A DNA stretch of 64,000 bases from Pseudonocardia sp. TRM90224. GTDB lineage: Bacteria; Actinomycetota; Actinomycetes; Mycobacteriales; Pseudonocardiaceae. The notes beneath the pieces are model-generated. The model had not been told where the DNA came from and did no database searches. It was given only the letters and a program-made list of their open reading frames with translations. The DNA lies in contig NZ_JAJGSX010000003.1 in NCBI RefSeq assembly GCF_021245725.1, forward strand, positions 1 to 64,000. The letters run 5' to 3'. The position numbers and the translations under genes are program-made. Of the stretch, positions 36,572 through 44,762 are shown piece after piece (the first letter of the stretch is position 1; each line of letters opens with the position of its first letter).

Positions 36572-37843
36572 CTACCTGCGCGCGGTTGTCGGGCTCGGGG
36601 CGGCCAGTGCGCGGACCGCCCCGCCGCCCAGCACTGCCAGCACGACGGCGGGCCCGGCGAGCTGGGCGGCCAGCGCCATCGTGATGGGGTCGCCGGGCAG
36701 CACGACGACAACGAGGAAGACGATCGAACCCGCGATCCAGCCGATCGTGACCAGCCGCTGGCGGCCGATCGCCACCAGGGTGGGCTGCACGACCAGCGCC
36801 AGCATCATGATCAGGGTGGCCACCCCGAGCAGCGCGATCATGCCGGCAGACGGAGCGAAAGCGGTGTTGAACAGCACCTCGGCCGCCCACGGGCCGAGCA
36901 GCGCGCAACCCAGGACGCCGGCGCCGCCCACCCCGAGCACCACGAGCAGCACCTGGCGCAGGCGCTGCACCAGCTCGTCGTGCTCACCGCGGGCGGCGGC
37001 CGCGCTCAGCTTCGGCAGCAGCACCGCCTGCACCGGGGCGAAGAGGAACAACGGGATCCGGGCCAGCACGAACGTCGAGCCGAAGACGCCCGCCGTCACC
37101 AGGTCGCCGGGCGACCGGTACGTCACGACGACGGGTGCGAGGTTCGCGAGCATCTGGCTCAGCGCGATGGCGCCCATCAGGTAGGCGAGCGACCGGCCCA
37201 TCCCGGACGTGTCGCCCTGCACGTCCCCGGCGGGCGGCAGCCGCAGCGCCGGCGCGACGGCCAGCGCGGCCACCGCGGAACCGAGCGCGAACGCCAGCCC
37301 GTACGCGGCCGGCTGCTGCACCGCGACGATCAGCAGCACCACGCAGGGCAGCAACCGCACGCCACCCTCGACGTACAGGGTGCGGGCGTAGGCGGGGAAC
37401 CGCTGCTGCCCGCCGAGCACACCGCGCGCCCAGTAGACGAGCGCGCAGCCCGCGATCGCGACGAGCAGCGCCACCAGCAGCCCGACCTGCCCGTCGAGCA
37501 CGCGGCTGAGCACGAGCGGCCACGACGCCAGCACCAGCACGACGAGCCCGCCGAACGCCGCGAGCGCGAGCAGCGCGGCCCGCCGGACGATCGGACGCAG
37601 CGACTCACCGCGAGCGGCCGCGGAGCTGACGGCCCGGCTGGTCTCCTGCTCGACGGCGGCGAACACGCCGGCGCCGACGATGTTGACGATCAGGTAGAGC
37701 GAGATGAGCGCGCCCAGCGCGCCGGCCTCCGCGGGCGTCTCGAAGACGTGCCCGACGATCGCGACGAACGCGTACCCCGCCGCCCCGAGCACCCCCAGTC
37801 CGAGACCGAGGTGCACGGCCGTGTGCATACGGCTGGCAGGCAC
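36572..37843 (-). CDS. MATE/Wzx-like lipopolysaccharide or glycan flippase
   Basis: Membrane protein of 423 residues with about twelve helices, in the polysaccharide flippase (MOP) superfamily. Residues such as GAALISLYLIVNIVGAGVFAAVEQETSRA in the first third, WARGVLGGQQRFPAY in the middle and RIPLFLFAPVQAVLLPKLSAAAARGEHDEL are typical of Wzx/MATE-like proteins. It would move a lipid-linked oligosaccharide to the outer face. First gene of the minus-strand operon ending at 34446. The start at 37843 lies only 22 bases from the 150-bp repeat, so the promoter must lie in or beside that repeat. Confidence 0.82.
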   Translation of the reverse strand: MPASRMHTAVHLGLGLGVLGAAGYAFVAIVGHVFETPAEAGALGALISLYLIVNIVGAGVFAAVEQETSRAVSSAAARGESLRPIVRRAALLALAAFGGLVVLVLASWPLVLSRVLDGQVGLLVALLVAIAGCALVYWARGVLGGQQRFPAYARTLYVEGGVRLLPCVVLLIVAVQQPAAYGLAFALGSAVAALAVAPALRLPPAGDVQGDTSGMGRSLAYLMGAIALSQMLANLAPVVVTYRSPGDLVTAGVFGSTFVLARIPLFLFAPVQAVLLPKLSAAAARGEHDELVQRLRQVLLVVLGVGGAGVLGCALLGPWAAEVLFNTAFAPSAGMIALLGVATLIMMLALVVQPTLVAIGRQRLVTIGWIAGSIVFLVVVVLPGDPITMALAAQLAGPAVVLAVLGGGAVRALAAPSPTTARR

Positions 37844-37864
37844 GTCCCGAACGGTACTCAGACC

Positions 37865-38014
37865 CTGGTGCGGCGGCCACGGACGTCAATCCGGGTCGCT
37901 CGCGCGCCCAGACGACGCCTCGCGGCGTTGCCGCCCTTGCAAAGACGCCCGGTCTGAGCTGCGGGCGGCGCCTTGCGACGCGCCGCCTGGATCACGCGAT
38001 CAACCCGGTAACGT
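37865..38014. repeat. About 150-bp structured repeat, copy 2 (inverted copy at 18653-18801)
   Basis: Inverted near-identical counterpart of 18653-18801. It overlaps the last seven codons of the methyltransferase gene (stop at 37992-37994) and ends close to the flippase start, so it lies exactly in the space where the methyltransferase transcript should end and the flippase promoter should sit. The same GGCGGCGC hairpin and GCGA-capped stem are present. Confidence 0.85.
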
Positions 38015-38630
38015 CCGCGGCCCCCGCACGAGCCAGCGTCACGAACTCGTTGTACGGGAAGACCTTCCCCGCCGCCCGCGGGAAGGGGAAGGAGTACTGC
38101 CGCACGACGTGCAAGCCCACCGCCTCGCACAACGAGGCGACCTCGGGGAACCCGCAGAACCGCACGTGCGTGGCGTCGGTCGTGTAGCCCTTCTCCTGCG
38201 GCGTGATGATCACGACCTTGCCGCCCGGCCGGACGTAGGGCAGGTAGGACTTCAGCACGCCGATCGCGTCGGACTCCGACATGTGCTCGACGAGGTGCGC
38301 CGCGAGCATGCTGTCGAACGAGCCGTGCTCGGCGGCCGAGCGCTTCATGAACTCCTCGGTCGTGTACGCCTCGAGCCCGCGCTCGCGCGCGATCGCGATC
38401 GAGGCGGCGTTGTGGTCGACCCCGACACCGTCGCCGCCGAGGTGGGCGAGGTTGCGGCCGAGTCCGCAGCCGACGTCGAGCGTGCGGCCGAGCTCCAGCC
38501 GCCGGATGTTCCAGCGGTAGGGCGCCTGCACGTCCAGCAGCTGCTTCCAGCGCGCCTGCTCCAGCGTCTGCAGCCGCTCCGCGTAGTCGGGAGCGTCGGT
38601 GCCTGGGCGGCTCTCGGAGGGCTCGGTCAC
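37992..38630 (-). CDS. Class I SAM-dependent methyltransferase
   Basis: Predicted small-molecule or sugar methyltransferase, 212 residues. The SAM-binding motif I is RTLDVGCGLGRNLAHLGGDGVGVDHNAASIAIA, then FDSMLAAHLVEHMSESDAIGVLKSYLPYVRPGGKVVIITPQEKGY, all standard for class I enzymes of the UbiE/Methyltransf_11 type. The neighbours are glycan genes, so methylation of a surface sugar is plausible but unproven. Its final codons lie inside the 150-bp repeat, so the present C-terminus may have been set by that repeat. It is divergent from rmlC with 66 bases between. Confidence 0.85.
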   Translation of the reverse strand: MTEPSESRPGTDAPDYAERLQTLEQARWKQLLDVQAPYRWNIRRLELGRTLDVGCGLGRNLAHLGGDGVGVDHNAASIAIARERGLEAYTTEEFMKRSAAEHGSFDSMLAAHLVEHMSESDAIGVLKSYLPYVRPGGKVVIITPQEKGYTTDATHVRFCGFPEVASLCEAVGLHVVRQYSFPFPRAAGKVFPYNEFVTLARAGAADVTGLIA

Positions 38631-38696
38631 CCCGACAGTGTGGCGAGCCCGGTGCCGTCGGTGAACACCGGGTCACCTGCTGGGACACTCTCGCTC

Positions 38697-39239
38697 GTGG
38701 TCAGCGTGGAGGAAACGGCGATCCCCGGTCTGCTGAAGATCGGGTTGGACGTGCACGAGGACGGGCGCGGGTGGTTCAAGGAGGGCTTCCAGCGCGCCAA
38801 GCTGGAGGCGCAGGGGTTCCCGGCGTTCGAGATCGTGCAGAACAACGTGTCCTACAACGCCGAGGTGGGGGTCACCCGCGGCATCCACGCCGAGCCGTGG
38901 GACAAGTACATCTCGCTCGCGCACGGGCGGGCGTTCGCGGCGATCGTCGACCTGCGCTCGGGCCCGACGTTCGGCGTCGTCGAGACGCTGGAGCTGACCC
39001 CGGCGAACGCCATCTACGTGCCGCGCGGCTGCGGCAACTCGTACCAGACGCTCACGCCGGACGTCGTCTACTCCTACCTGGTGAACGAGCACTGGTCGCC
39101 CGACGCGCAGTACACGCTGCTGCAGGCGTTCGACCCGGCGCTCGGCATCGAGTGGCCGATCGGGCCGGACGCGGCGATCCGCTCCGACAAGGACCGCGGG
39201 CACCCGCGGCTCGCCGACGTCGTCCCTGCGGGTGTCTGA
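38697..39239 (+). CDS. rmlC: dTDP-4-dehydrorhamnose 3,5-epimerase family protein
   Basis: Cupin-fold epimerase of 180 residues for the third step of dTDP-L-rhamnose synthesis. The sequence tracks the RmlC half of the corynebacterial RmlCD fusion: GRGWFKEGFQRAKLEAQGFP, VQNNVSYNAEVGVTRGIHAEPWDKY (with the catalytic-base His of RGxH), DLRSGPTFG, IYVPRGCGNSYQTL and IEWPIG. The second conserved His of classical RmlC (HGF) is replaced by Asn-Ser-Tyr, as in that fusion. Rhamnose is needed for the arabinogalactan linker. GTG 38697 is the likely start; the next gene rmlD begins 1 base after its stop. Confidence 0.85.
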   Translation: MVSVEETAIPGLLKIGLDVHEDGRGWFKEGFQRAKLEAQGFPAFEIVQNNVSYNAEVGVTRGIHAEPWDKYISLAHGRAFAAIVDLRSGPTFGVVETLELTPANAIYVPRGCGNSYQTLTPDVVYSYLVNEHWSPDAQYTLLQAFDPALGIEWPIGPDAAIRSDKDRGHPRLADVVPAGV

Positions 39240-39240
39240 C

Positions 39241-40098
39241 ATGCGCGTTCTGGTGCTGGGGGCCGGCGGTCAGGTCGGGAAGGCACTGGTCGCGGCGCTG
39301 CCGTGGGCGACGGCGCTGGGCCGGGCCGAACTGGACATCACCGCTCTGGACATCACCGATCCGGGCAGCGCGGGCGTCGAGTGGGCCGCGCACGACGTCG
39401 TGGTCAACGCCGCCGCGTACACCGACGTCGACGGCGCGGAGACCGCTGAAGGCAGGGTCGCCGCGTGGCAGGCCAACGCCTGCGGGCCCGCGGCGCTCGC
39501 CCGCGTCGCCGGCGAGCACGGCCTCACGCTGGTGCACATCTCCAGCGAGTACGTCTTCGACGGCCGCTCGCCCGAGCCGTACCCGGAGGACGCCCCGTTC
39601 GCGCCGCTCAGCGCGTACGGCGCGGCCAAGGCGGCCGGCGACATCGCCGTCGGCGCACTGGCCAGGCACTACATCGTGCGGCCAACGTGGCTGGTCGGCG
39701 ACGGGCGCAACTTCGTCCGGACGATGATCGGCCTCGCCGCGAAGGGCGTCGAACCCGCGGTGGTCGCCGACCAGGTCGGGCGGCTGACGTTCGCGCGCGA
39801 CGTCGCGGCCGCCGTCGTGCACCTGCTCATGAGCGACGCGCCGTTCGGCACCTACAACGTGACGGCGAGCGGCGAGCCCGCGTCGTGGGCGGACGTCGCC
39901 CGCGCGACCTACCAGCTGGCCGGCCGCGCCGACCTCACGGTGACCGACACGACGACGGAGGCCTACTTCGCCGGCAAGCCCGACGCTGCGCCGCGCCCGC
40001 GCAACAGCGTGCTCGACCTGACGAAGGCCGAGAAGGTCGGCATCGAGCTGCCGTCGTGGCGCTCACGGCTCGCCGAGTACGTCAACTCCGCGAACTGA
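39241..40098 (+). CDS. rmlD: dTDP-4-dehydrorhamnose reductase
   Basis: NADPH-dependent reductase of 285 residues making dTDP-L-rhamnose. MRVLVLGAGGQVGKALVAAL is the nucleotide-binding start, then VVNAAAYTDVDGAE, the catalytic Y-x-x-x-K in FAPLSAYGAAKAAGD, HYIVRPTWLVGDGRNFVRTM, TFARDVAAAVVHLL and RPRNSVLDLTKAEKVGIELP, a set diagnostic of RmlD. Start at ATG 39241; a GTG at 39232 overlapping rmlC is possible. Convergent with rmlB, 6 bases apart, so rmlCD and rmlAB form two facing operons. Confidence 0.93.
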   Translation: MRVLVLGAGGQVGKALVAALPWATALGRAELDITALDITDPGSAGVEWAAHDVVVNAAAYTDVDGAETAEGRVAAWQANACGPAALARVAGEHGLTLVHISSEYVFDGRSPEPYPEDAPFAPLSAYGAAKAAGDIAVGALARHYIVRPTWLVGDGRNFVRTMIGLAAKGVEPAVVADQVGRLTFARDVAAAVVHLLMSDAPFGTYNVTASGEPASWADVARATYQLAGRADLTVTDTTTEAYFAGKPDAAPRPRNSVLDLTKAEKVGIELPSWRSRLAEYVNSAN

Positions 40099-40104
40099 GG
40101 CGAC

Positions 40105-41079
40105 TCAAGGCGACTTGAGCGGCTCCCACCACGCGCGGTTCTCGGTGTACCAGCGCACCGTCTCGGCCAGCCCCTGCTCGAACGGCACCTGCGGCGAATA
40201 GCCGAGCTCGCCGGCGATCTTCGACCAGTCGACGCTGTAGCGGCGGTCGTGCGCCTTGCGGTCGGCCACCGGCTGGATCATCGACTCGTCGGCGCCGACC
40301 GCCGCCAGCAGCCGGTACGTCAGGTCGCGGTTGGTCAGCTCGGTGCCGCCGCCGATGTTGTAGATCTCCCCGTCGCGCCCCTTCTCCGCGACGAGCTGGA
40401 TGCCGCGGCAGTGGTCGGCGACGTGCAGCCAGTCGCGCACGTTGAGGCCGTCGCCGTAGAGCGGCACCTTCCTGCCGTCGAGCAGGTTCGAGACGAAGAG
40501 CGGAATGACCTTCTCCGGGAACTGGTGCGGCCCGTAGTTGTTGGAGCAGCGTGTGACGCAGACGGGCAGGCCGTGGGTGCGGAAGTACGAGCGCGCCAGC
40601 AGGTCGGACGACGCCTTCGACGCCGAGTAGGGCGAGTTCGGCTCCAGCGGGTGCGTCTCGGGCCACGAACCGTGCTCGATCGAGCCGTACACCTCGTCGG
40701 TCGAGACGTGCACGAACCGCGACACCCCGGCGTCGAGCGCGGCCTGCAGCAGCACCTGCGTCCCGACGACGTTGGTGGAGACGAAGTCGGCCGCGCCCGC
40801 GATCGAGCGGTCGACGTGCGACTCGGCGGCGAAGTGCACGACGACGTCGGTGCCGGCCATCACCGCGGCGACCGCGGCAGGGTCGCGGATGTCGCCCTGC
40901 ACGAACCGCATCCGCGGCGAGCCCTCGCACTCGGCGAGGTTGGTGAGCGTGCCCGCGTAGGTGAGCAGGTCGAACACGACGACCTCGGCATCCGCGAACG
41001 CCGGGTACGCGCCGCCGACGAGCGAGCGCACGTAGTGCGAGCCGATGAACCCGGCGCCGCCGGTGACCAGAACCTGCAC
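40105..41079 (-). CDS. rmlB: dTDP-glucose 4,6-dehydratase
   Basis: Extended SDR enzyme, 324 residues, second step of dTDP-rhamnose synthesis. VLVTGGAGFIGSHYVRSL binds NAD; HFAAESHVDRSI, STDEVYGSIEHG (the RmlB-specific T-D-E catalytic motif), SPYSASKASSDLLARSYFRTHGLPV (Y-x-x-x-K) and SNNYGPHQFPEKVIPLF are all hallmarks. GTG 41079 is chosen since GGAGG lies upstream and the protein then begins directly with the nucleotide fold. It starts 2 bases after the rmlA stop on the minus strand, one operon. Confidence 0.96.
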   Translation of the reverse strand: MQVLVTGGAGFIGSHYVRSLVGGAYPAFADAEVVVFDLLTYAGTLTNLAECEGSPRMRFVQGDIRDPAAVAAVMAGTDVVVHFAAESHVDRSIAGAADFVSTNVVGTQVLLQAALDAGVSRFVHVSTDEVYGSIEHGSWPETHPLEPNSPYSASKASSDLLARSYFRTHGLPVCVTRCSNNYGPHQFPEKVIPLFVSNLLDGRKVPLYGDGLNVRDWLHVADHCRGIQLVAEKGRDGEIYNIGGGTELTNRDLTYRLLAAVGADESMIQPVADRKAHDRRYSVDWSKIAGELGYSPQVPFEQGLAETVRWYTENRAWWEPLKSP

Positions 41080-41081
41080 GG

Positions 41082-41972
41082 TCAGCCCTCCTCGAATGTC
41101 TTGGCGACGTCCATGACGTACTCGCCGTAGCCCGACTTCGCCTGGCTCTCGCCGAGCGCGTAGCAGGCCGCGGCGTCGATGAAGCCCATCCGCATCGCGA
41201 TCTCCTCGATGCACGCGATCCGGATGCCCTGCCGGTTCTCCAGCACCCTGACGTACTCGCCGGCTTCGAGGAGCGACTCGTGCGTCCCGGTGTCGAGCCA
41301 CGCGAACCCGCGGCCCAGATCGACCAGCCGGGCCGTCCCGCGGTTCATGTACTCGCGGTTGACGTCGGTGATCTCCAGTTCGCCGCGCGCCGACGGGCGC
41401 AGGCCCTTCGCGATCTCGACGACGTCGTTGTCGTAGAAGTACAGCCCGGTCACGGCGCGGTTCGAGCGCGGCCGGGCCGGCTTCTCCTCGATCGAGAGCA
41501 GCCGGCCCTGCGCGTCGGCCTCGGCCACGCCGTACCGCTGCGGGTCGCGCACCTCGTAGCCGAAGAGCACACAGGACCAGTCGCCGCGCTCGACGTCCGT
41601 GATCGACGACTGCAGCAGCCCGGAGAAGCCCGGGCCGTGGAAGATGTTGTCGCCCAGCACGAGCGCGGCGGGAGCGTCGCCGATGTGGTCGGCGCCGATC
41701 ACGAACGCCTCCGCGAGGCCGTTCGGCGCGGCCTGCTCGGCGTAGTCGATCGTCAGCCCCAGCTCCTCGCCGGTGCCGAGCAATCTGCGGAAGACCGGCA
41801 GGTCGTGCGGGGTGGAGATGAGCAGGATCTCCCTGATCCCGGCCAGCATCAGCGCCGAGAGCGGGTAGTAGATCATCGGCTTGTCGTAGACCGGCAGCAG
41901 CTGCTTCGAGACCGCGCGGGTGATCGGATGCAGCCGTGTGCCGGAACCACCGGCCAGAACGATGCCCTTCAT
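41082..41972 (-). CDS. rmlA: Glucose-1-phosphate thymidylyltransferase
   Basis: Nucleotidyltransferase of 296 residues, first step of dTDP-rhamnose synthesis (dTTP + glucose-1-phosphate). MKGIVLAGGSGTRLHPIT is the signature, with VYDKPMIYYPLSALMLAGIREILLIS, IDYAEQAAPNGLAEAF, LGDNIFHG, EEKPARPRS, GLYFYDNDVVEIA and AWLDTGTHESLLEAGEYV, all matching RmlA. ATG 41972 is preferred; an in-frame GTG at 41990 is the alternative. The C-terminus YGEYVMDVAKTFEEG is also typical. First gene of the rmlA-rmlB operon. Confidence 0.96.
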   Translation of the reverse strand: MKGIVLAGGSGTRLHPITRAVSKQLLPVYDKPMIYYPLSALMLAGIREILLISTPHDLPVFRRLLGTGEELGLTIDYAEQAAPNGLAEAFVIGADHIGDAPAALVLGDNIFHGPGFSGLLQSSITDVERGDWSCVLFGYEVRDPQRYGVAEADAQGRLLSIEEKPARPRSNRAVTGLYFYDNDVVEIAKGLRPSARGELEITDVNREYMNRGTARLVDLGRGFAWLDTGTHESLLEAGEYVRVLENRQGIRIACIEEIAMRMGFIDAAACYALGESQAKSGYGEYVMDVAKTFEEG

Positions 41973-42012
41973 CGGGGCAGATGGTGTCACGTCGGCGGGC
42001 GACCCGTTCGGG

Positions 42013-42933
42013 TCAGGAGTAGACCGCGAGCGTGAGCGTTCCCACCCAGAGCACCGCGAGCACCTGCAGCACGCGGTCGCCCAGCGCGATCTCCTCCGGC
42101 TCGCCGCCGTTGCCGGAGTCGACGTCGACGGCGTAGCGCAGTACCGCGACCACGAACGGGACGATCGAGACCGCCGACCAGATCGGGTTGTGCTGCTCCT
42201 CGCGGATCTGGAACGCCCACAGCGAGTAGTTGACGATCAGCACCGTGGCCGAGAGCGCCCACACGAACCGCAGGTACGACGCCGAGTAGCTCTCCAGCGA
42301 CTTGCGGATCTTCGCGCCGGTGCGCTCGGCGAGCATCATCTCGGCGTAGCGCTTGCCGGCCACCATGAACAGCGAACCGAACCCGGCGACGAGCAGGAAC
42401 CACTGCGAGAGCGGGATGTCCGTCGCCGCGCCGCCCGCGATGGCCCGCAGCAGGAAGCCGGAGGCGACGATGCAGATGTCGAGCACCGGCTGGTGCTTCA
42501 ACCAGAAGCAGTACGAGAGCTGGACCGCGATGTAGACCGCGACCACGACCACGAGGCCCCAGCTCGCGATGAAGCTGATCGCGAGCGCGCCCGCGAGCAG
42601 CAGCACGGCGACCGCGACGGCCAGCTTCGGCGGGACGATCCCCGCGGCGATCGGCCGGTTGCGCTTGGTCGGGTGCGCCCGGTCGGCCTCGACGTCGTTG
42701 GCGTCGTTGACCAGGTAGATGCCGGAGGCGGCCAGCGAGAACGCCACGAAGGCGATCGCGAGGTTCGTCACGATGCCGGGCATCAGCAGATCGCCGCTGG
42801 CGAACGGAGCTGCCAGCACGAGCACGTTCTTCACCCACTGGCGAGGGCGCATCGTCTTGAGCACACCCAGCGCCATGCCGACGGGTGAGCGGTGCGGCAC
42901 CTCGTGCTGCGCTGGGACGTCCGTGCTGGTCAT
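42013..42933 (-). CDS. ubiA: Decaprenyl-phosphate phosphoribosyltransferase (UbiA family)
   Basis: Integral membrane prenyltransferase-family protein, 306 residues and about nine helices, orthologous to Rv3806c. It attaches 5-phosphoribose from PRPP to decaprenyl phosphate, the committed step toward the arabinose donor. The Asp-rich motif is IYLVNDANDVEADRAHPTKRNRPIA; PRQWVKNVLVLAAPFASGD at the N-terminus and YCFWLKHQPVLDICIVASGFLLRAIAGG are typical of this subgroup. The second, Mg-binding region has SLFMVAGKRYAEM. Its start overlaps the PAP2 gene's stop by 4 bases, matching Rv3807c-Rv3806c. Confidence 0.95.
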   Translation of the reverse strand: MTSTDVPAQHEVPHRSPVGMALGVLKTMRPRQWVKNVLVLAAPFASGDLLMPGIVTNLAIAFVAFSLAASGIYLVNDANDVEADRAHPTKRNRPIAAGIVPPKLAVAVAVLLLAGALAISFIASWGLVVVVAVYIAVQLSYCFWLKHQPVLDICIVASGFLLRAIAGGAATDIPLSQWFLLVAGFGSLFMVAGKRYAEMMLAERTGAKIRKSLESYSASYLRFVWALSATVLIVNYSLWAFQIREEQHNPIWSAVSIVPFVVAVLRYAVDVDSGNGGEPEEIALGDRVLQVLAVLWVGTLTLAVYS

Positions 42934-43613
42934 CGCGATCCCTTTCGGAAAGCCCTCCTGGTCACCGCGGCGACGGCGGCGCCGAGCACCGAGCCGGCCA
43001 GCACGTCGGTGGGGTAGTGCACGCCGAGCACGAGCCTGGACACGGCCATCGGCGGGACGATCAGCGGAACGAGCGGGACCCCGACGAGGCCTCCGTAGAG
43101 GACGGCGGCCGCGGTGGTCGACGTGGCGTGCGCCGAGGGGAAGCTGAGCTTGCTCGGTGTGCCGACGAGCACCTCGACGCTCGGGTCGTCCGGACGAGCC
43201 CTGCGCACCACCCGCTTCACCCCGACGGACGCGCCGTGCGCCAGCGCCACACCGGCGGTGGCGACGAGCCACTCGCGGCGACGGCGGCGGTCCACGAGCG
43301 CGCCCAGCGCGCCGAGCGCGAGCCAGCCGCCCGCGTGCTCACCGAAGAGCGACATGCCGCGGGCCGTGCGCACGATCTGCGGGTGGCCGGCCGTGCGCTG
43401 CACGGCGGCCAATGCGCGGATCTCCGCTGGTGGTGGCGCGGCTGCGACCAGCGTGGCCGTCCCCGGCGGACGGGTGGTGGGGCCGGGACGGTCGAGTAGC
43501 TCGGCCACGAGGGCGGGCCTCCAGTGCGGCGCGGCCCGGGTGGGCTGCGTCCGATCGGGTGCGTGACGACCCCTGATGCTACGCGCGGCAGTCTCATCGG
43601 CAGCCGTCACCAT
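42930..43613 (-). CDS. PAP2-family phosphatase (Rv3807c type, decaprenylphosphoryl-5-phosphoribose phosphatase)
   Basis: Membrane phosphatase of the PAP2 family, 227 residues, expected to remove the 5-phosphate of decaprenylphosphoryl phosphoribose after UbiA. The three phosphatase motifs are present: KRVVRRARP (K-x6-RP), LSFPSAHATSTT (P-S-A-H where most have PSGH) and SRLVLGVHYPTDVLAGS (SR-x5-H-x3-D). An N-terminal 90-residue extension precedes the membrane domain. ATG 43613 starts the frame; a GTG 3 bases upstream is possible. Coupled to ubiA by a 4-base overlap. Confidence 0.88.
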   Translation of the reverse strand: MVTAADETAARSIRGRHAPDRTQPTRAAPHWRPALVAELLDRPGPTTRPPGTATLVAAAPPPAEIRALAAVQRTAGHPQIVRTARGMSLFGEHAGGWLALGALGALVDRRRRREWLVATAGVALAHGASVGVKRVVRRARPDDPSVEVLVGTPSKLSFPSAHATSTTAAAVLYGGLVGVPLVPLIVPPMAVSRLVLGVHYPTDVLAGSVLGAAVAAVTRRAFRKGSR

Positions 43614-43646
43614 GCCTTCAAGCAACTCTCTGGCACTCTGCCGCGC

Positions 43647-44762
43647 GTGACGGAGACGCCTTCGACGGTGGGGGACGGCGCGGTCGGTGCGCTGGGGATG
43701 ACGGTTCCGGTGGTGCAAGCGCCGATCGGCGGAGCGGCGACGCCGCAGCTCGCCGCGGCGGTCAGCGGAGCGGGCGGGCTCGGGATGCTCGCGCTCTCGT
43801 GGTCGGACCCGGCGCAGATCCGCAGTGCGATCGAGCGGACGGGCGCGCTGACGTCCCGGACGTTCGGTGCGAACCTCGTGCTCGACCGTCCGCAGTTCGA
43901 GCGGCTGGAGCTCTGCCTCGCGGCCGGGGTGCGGGTGATCTCGACGTTCTGGGGCGACCCGGCGCCGTACTCCGCACCGATCCACGCCGCCGGTGCGCTG
44001 CACCTGCACACGGTCGCGTCGGCCGCCGAGGCGCGCCGGGCGGTCGCCGCAGGCGTCGATGTCGTCGTCGCGCAGGGCTGGGAGGCGGGCGGGCACGTCT
44101 GGGGTGAGGTCGGCACGTTGGCGCTGGTCCCCGCGGTGGTCGACGCCGTCCACCCGGTGCCGGTGATCGCGGCAGGCGGGATCGCGGATCGCCGCGGGCT
44201 CGCCGCCGTGCTCGCGCTCGGCGCGGTCGCGGGCTGGATCGGCACCCGCTTCCTGCTCGCGGAGGAGTCGGGCGCCCATCCCGGCTACCGCGCCGCCGTG
44301 GCGGCGGCTGCCGAGACGGACACCCTGCTCAGCGAGCTGTTCGACGGCGGGTGGCCGGACGCGCCGCACCGCACGCTGCGCAACAGCACCGTCCGCGAAT
44401 GGCTCGCGGCCGGGTCCCCGCCTCCCGGATCGCGGCCGGGCGAGGGCGAGCAGGTCGCCGTGCGCAGGGGCGAGCCGCAGCTGCGCTACAGCAGCGACAT
44501 CCCGACCACGGGCGTCGAGGGCGACGTCGAGGCGATGGTGCACTACGCCGGCCAGGGAGTGGGGCTGGTCCGCGACGTGAAGCCGGCCGCCGAGATCGTC
44601 CGCGAGCTGGTGGGGGGGCGCCGGCTCCGGTCGGTGACGCTCCCGCGCCACGAGGGCAGGAAAGCCACTTTCAGGCCCTGTGGGGGCAGGAAGGTGGCTT
44701 TCCTGCCCTCCCCGCGGCCGCGCCCGGTCCTGCCGTCCTCGCTTCTAGGTGAGTCTGGCTAG
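43647..44762 (+). CDS. Nitronate monooxygenase / NPD-like flavoprotein
   Basis: FMN-dependent TIM-barrel enzyme of the 2-nitropropane dioxygenase family, 371 residues. The N-terminus MTVPVVQAPIGGAATPQLAAAVSGAGGLGML, the middle GVDVVVAQGWEAGGHVWG and PVPVIAAGGIADRRGLAAVLALGAVAGWIGTRFL are family landmarks for FMN binding. It may detoxify nitronates or act as a related oxidoreductase. GTG 43647 with CACTCT 7 bases upstream suggests a leaderless start. The last 38 codons run through a family-2 repeat (44652-44710), so the native C-terminus seems to have been replaced by repeat-encoded residues such as GRKVAFLPS; its end overlaps the facing GT1 gene by 18 bases. Confidence 0.88.
   Translation: MTETPSTVGDGAVGALGMTVPVVQAPIGGAATPQLAAAVSGAGGLGMLALSWSDPAQIRSAIERTGALTSRTFGANLVLDRPQFERLELCLAAGVRVISTFWGDPAPYSAPIHAAGALHLHTVASAAEARRAVAAGVDVVVAQGWEAGGHVWGEVGTLALVPAVVDAVHPVPVIAAGGIADRRGLAAVLALGAVAGWIGTRFLLAEESGAHPGYRAAVAAAAETDTLLSELFDGGWPDAPHRTLRNSTVREWLAAGSPPPGSRPGEGEQVAVRRGEPQLRYSSDIPTTGVEGDVEAMVHYAGQGVGLVRDVKPAAEIVRELVGGRRLRSVTLPRHEGRKATFRPCGGRKVAFLPSPRPRPVLPSSLLGESG
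44652..44710. repeat. Family-2 double palindrome inside the 3' end of a coding region
   Basis: GCAGGAAAG-CCA-CTTTC and GGCAGGAAGGTGGCTTTCCTGCC units, arranged as at the other sites. Unlike the other copies it is read through by the nitronate monooxygenase frame. It lies 34 bases from the facing glycosyltransferase stop, so the terminator position between convergent genes is kept. Confidence 0.7.
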
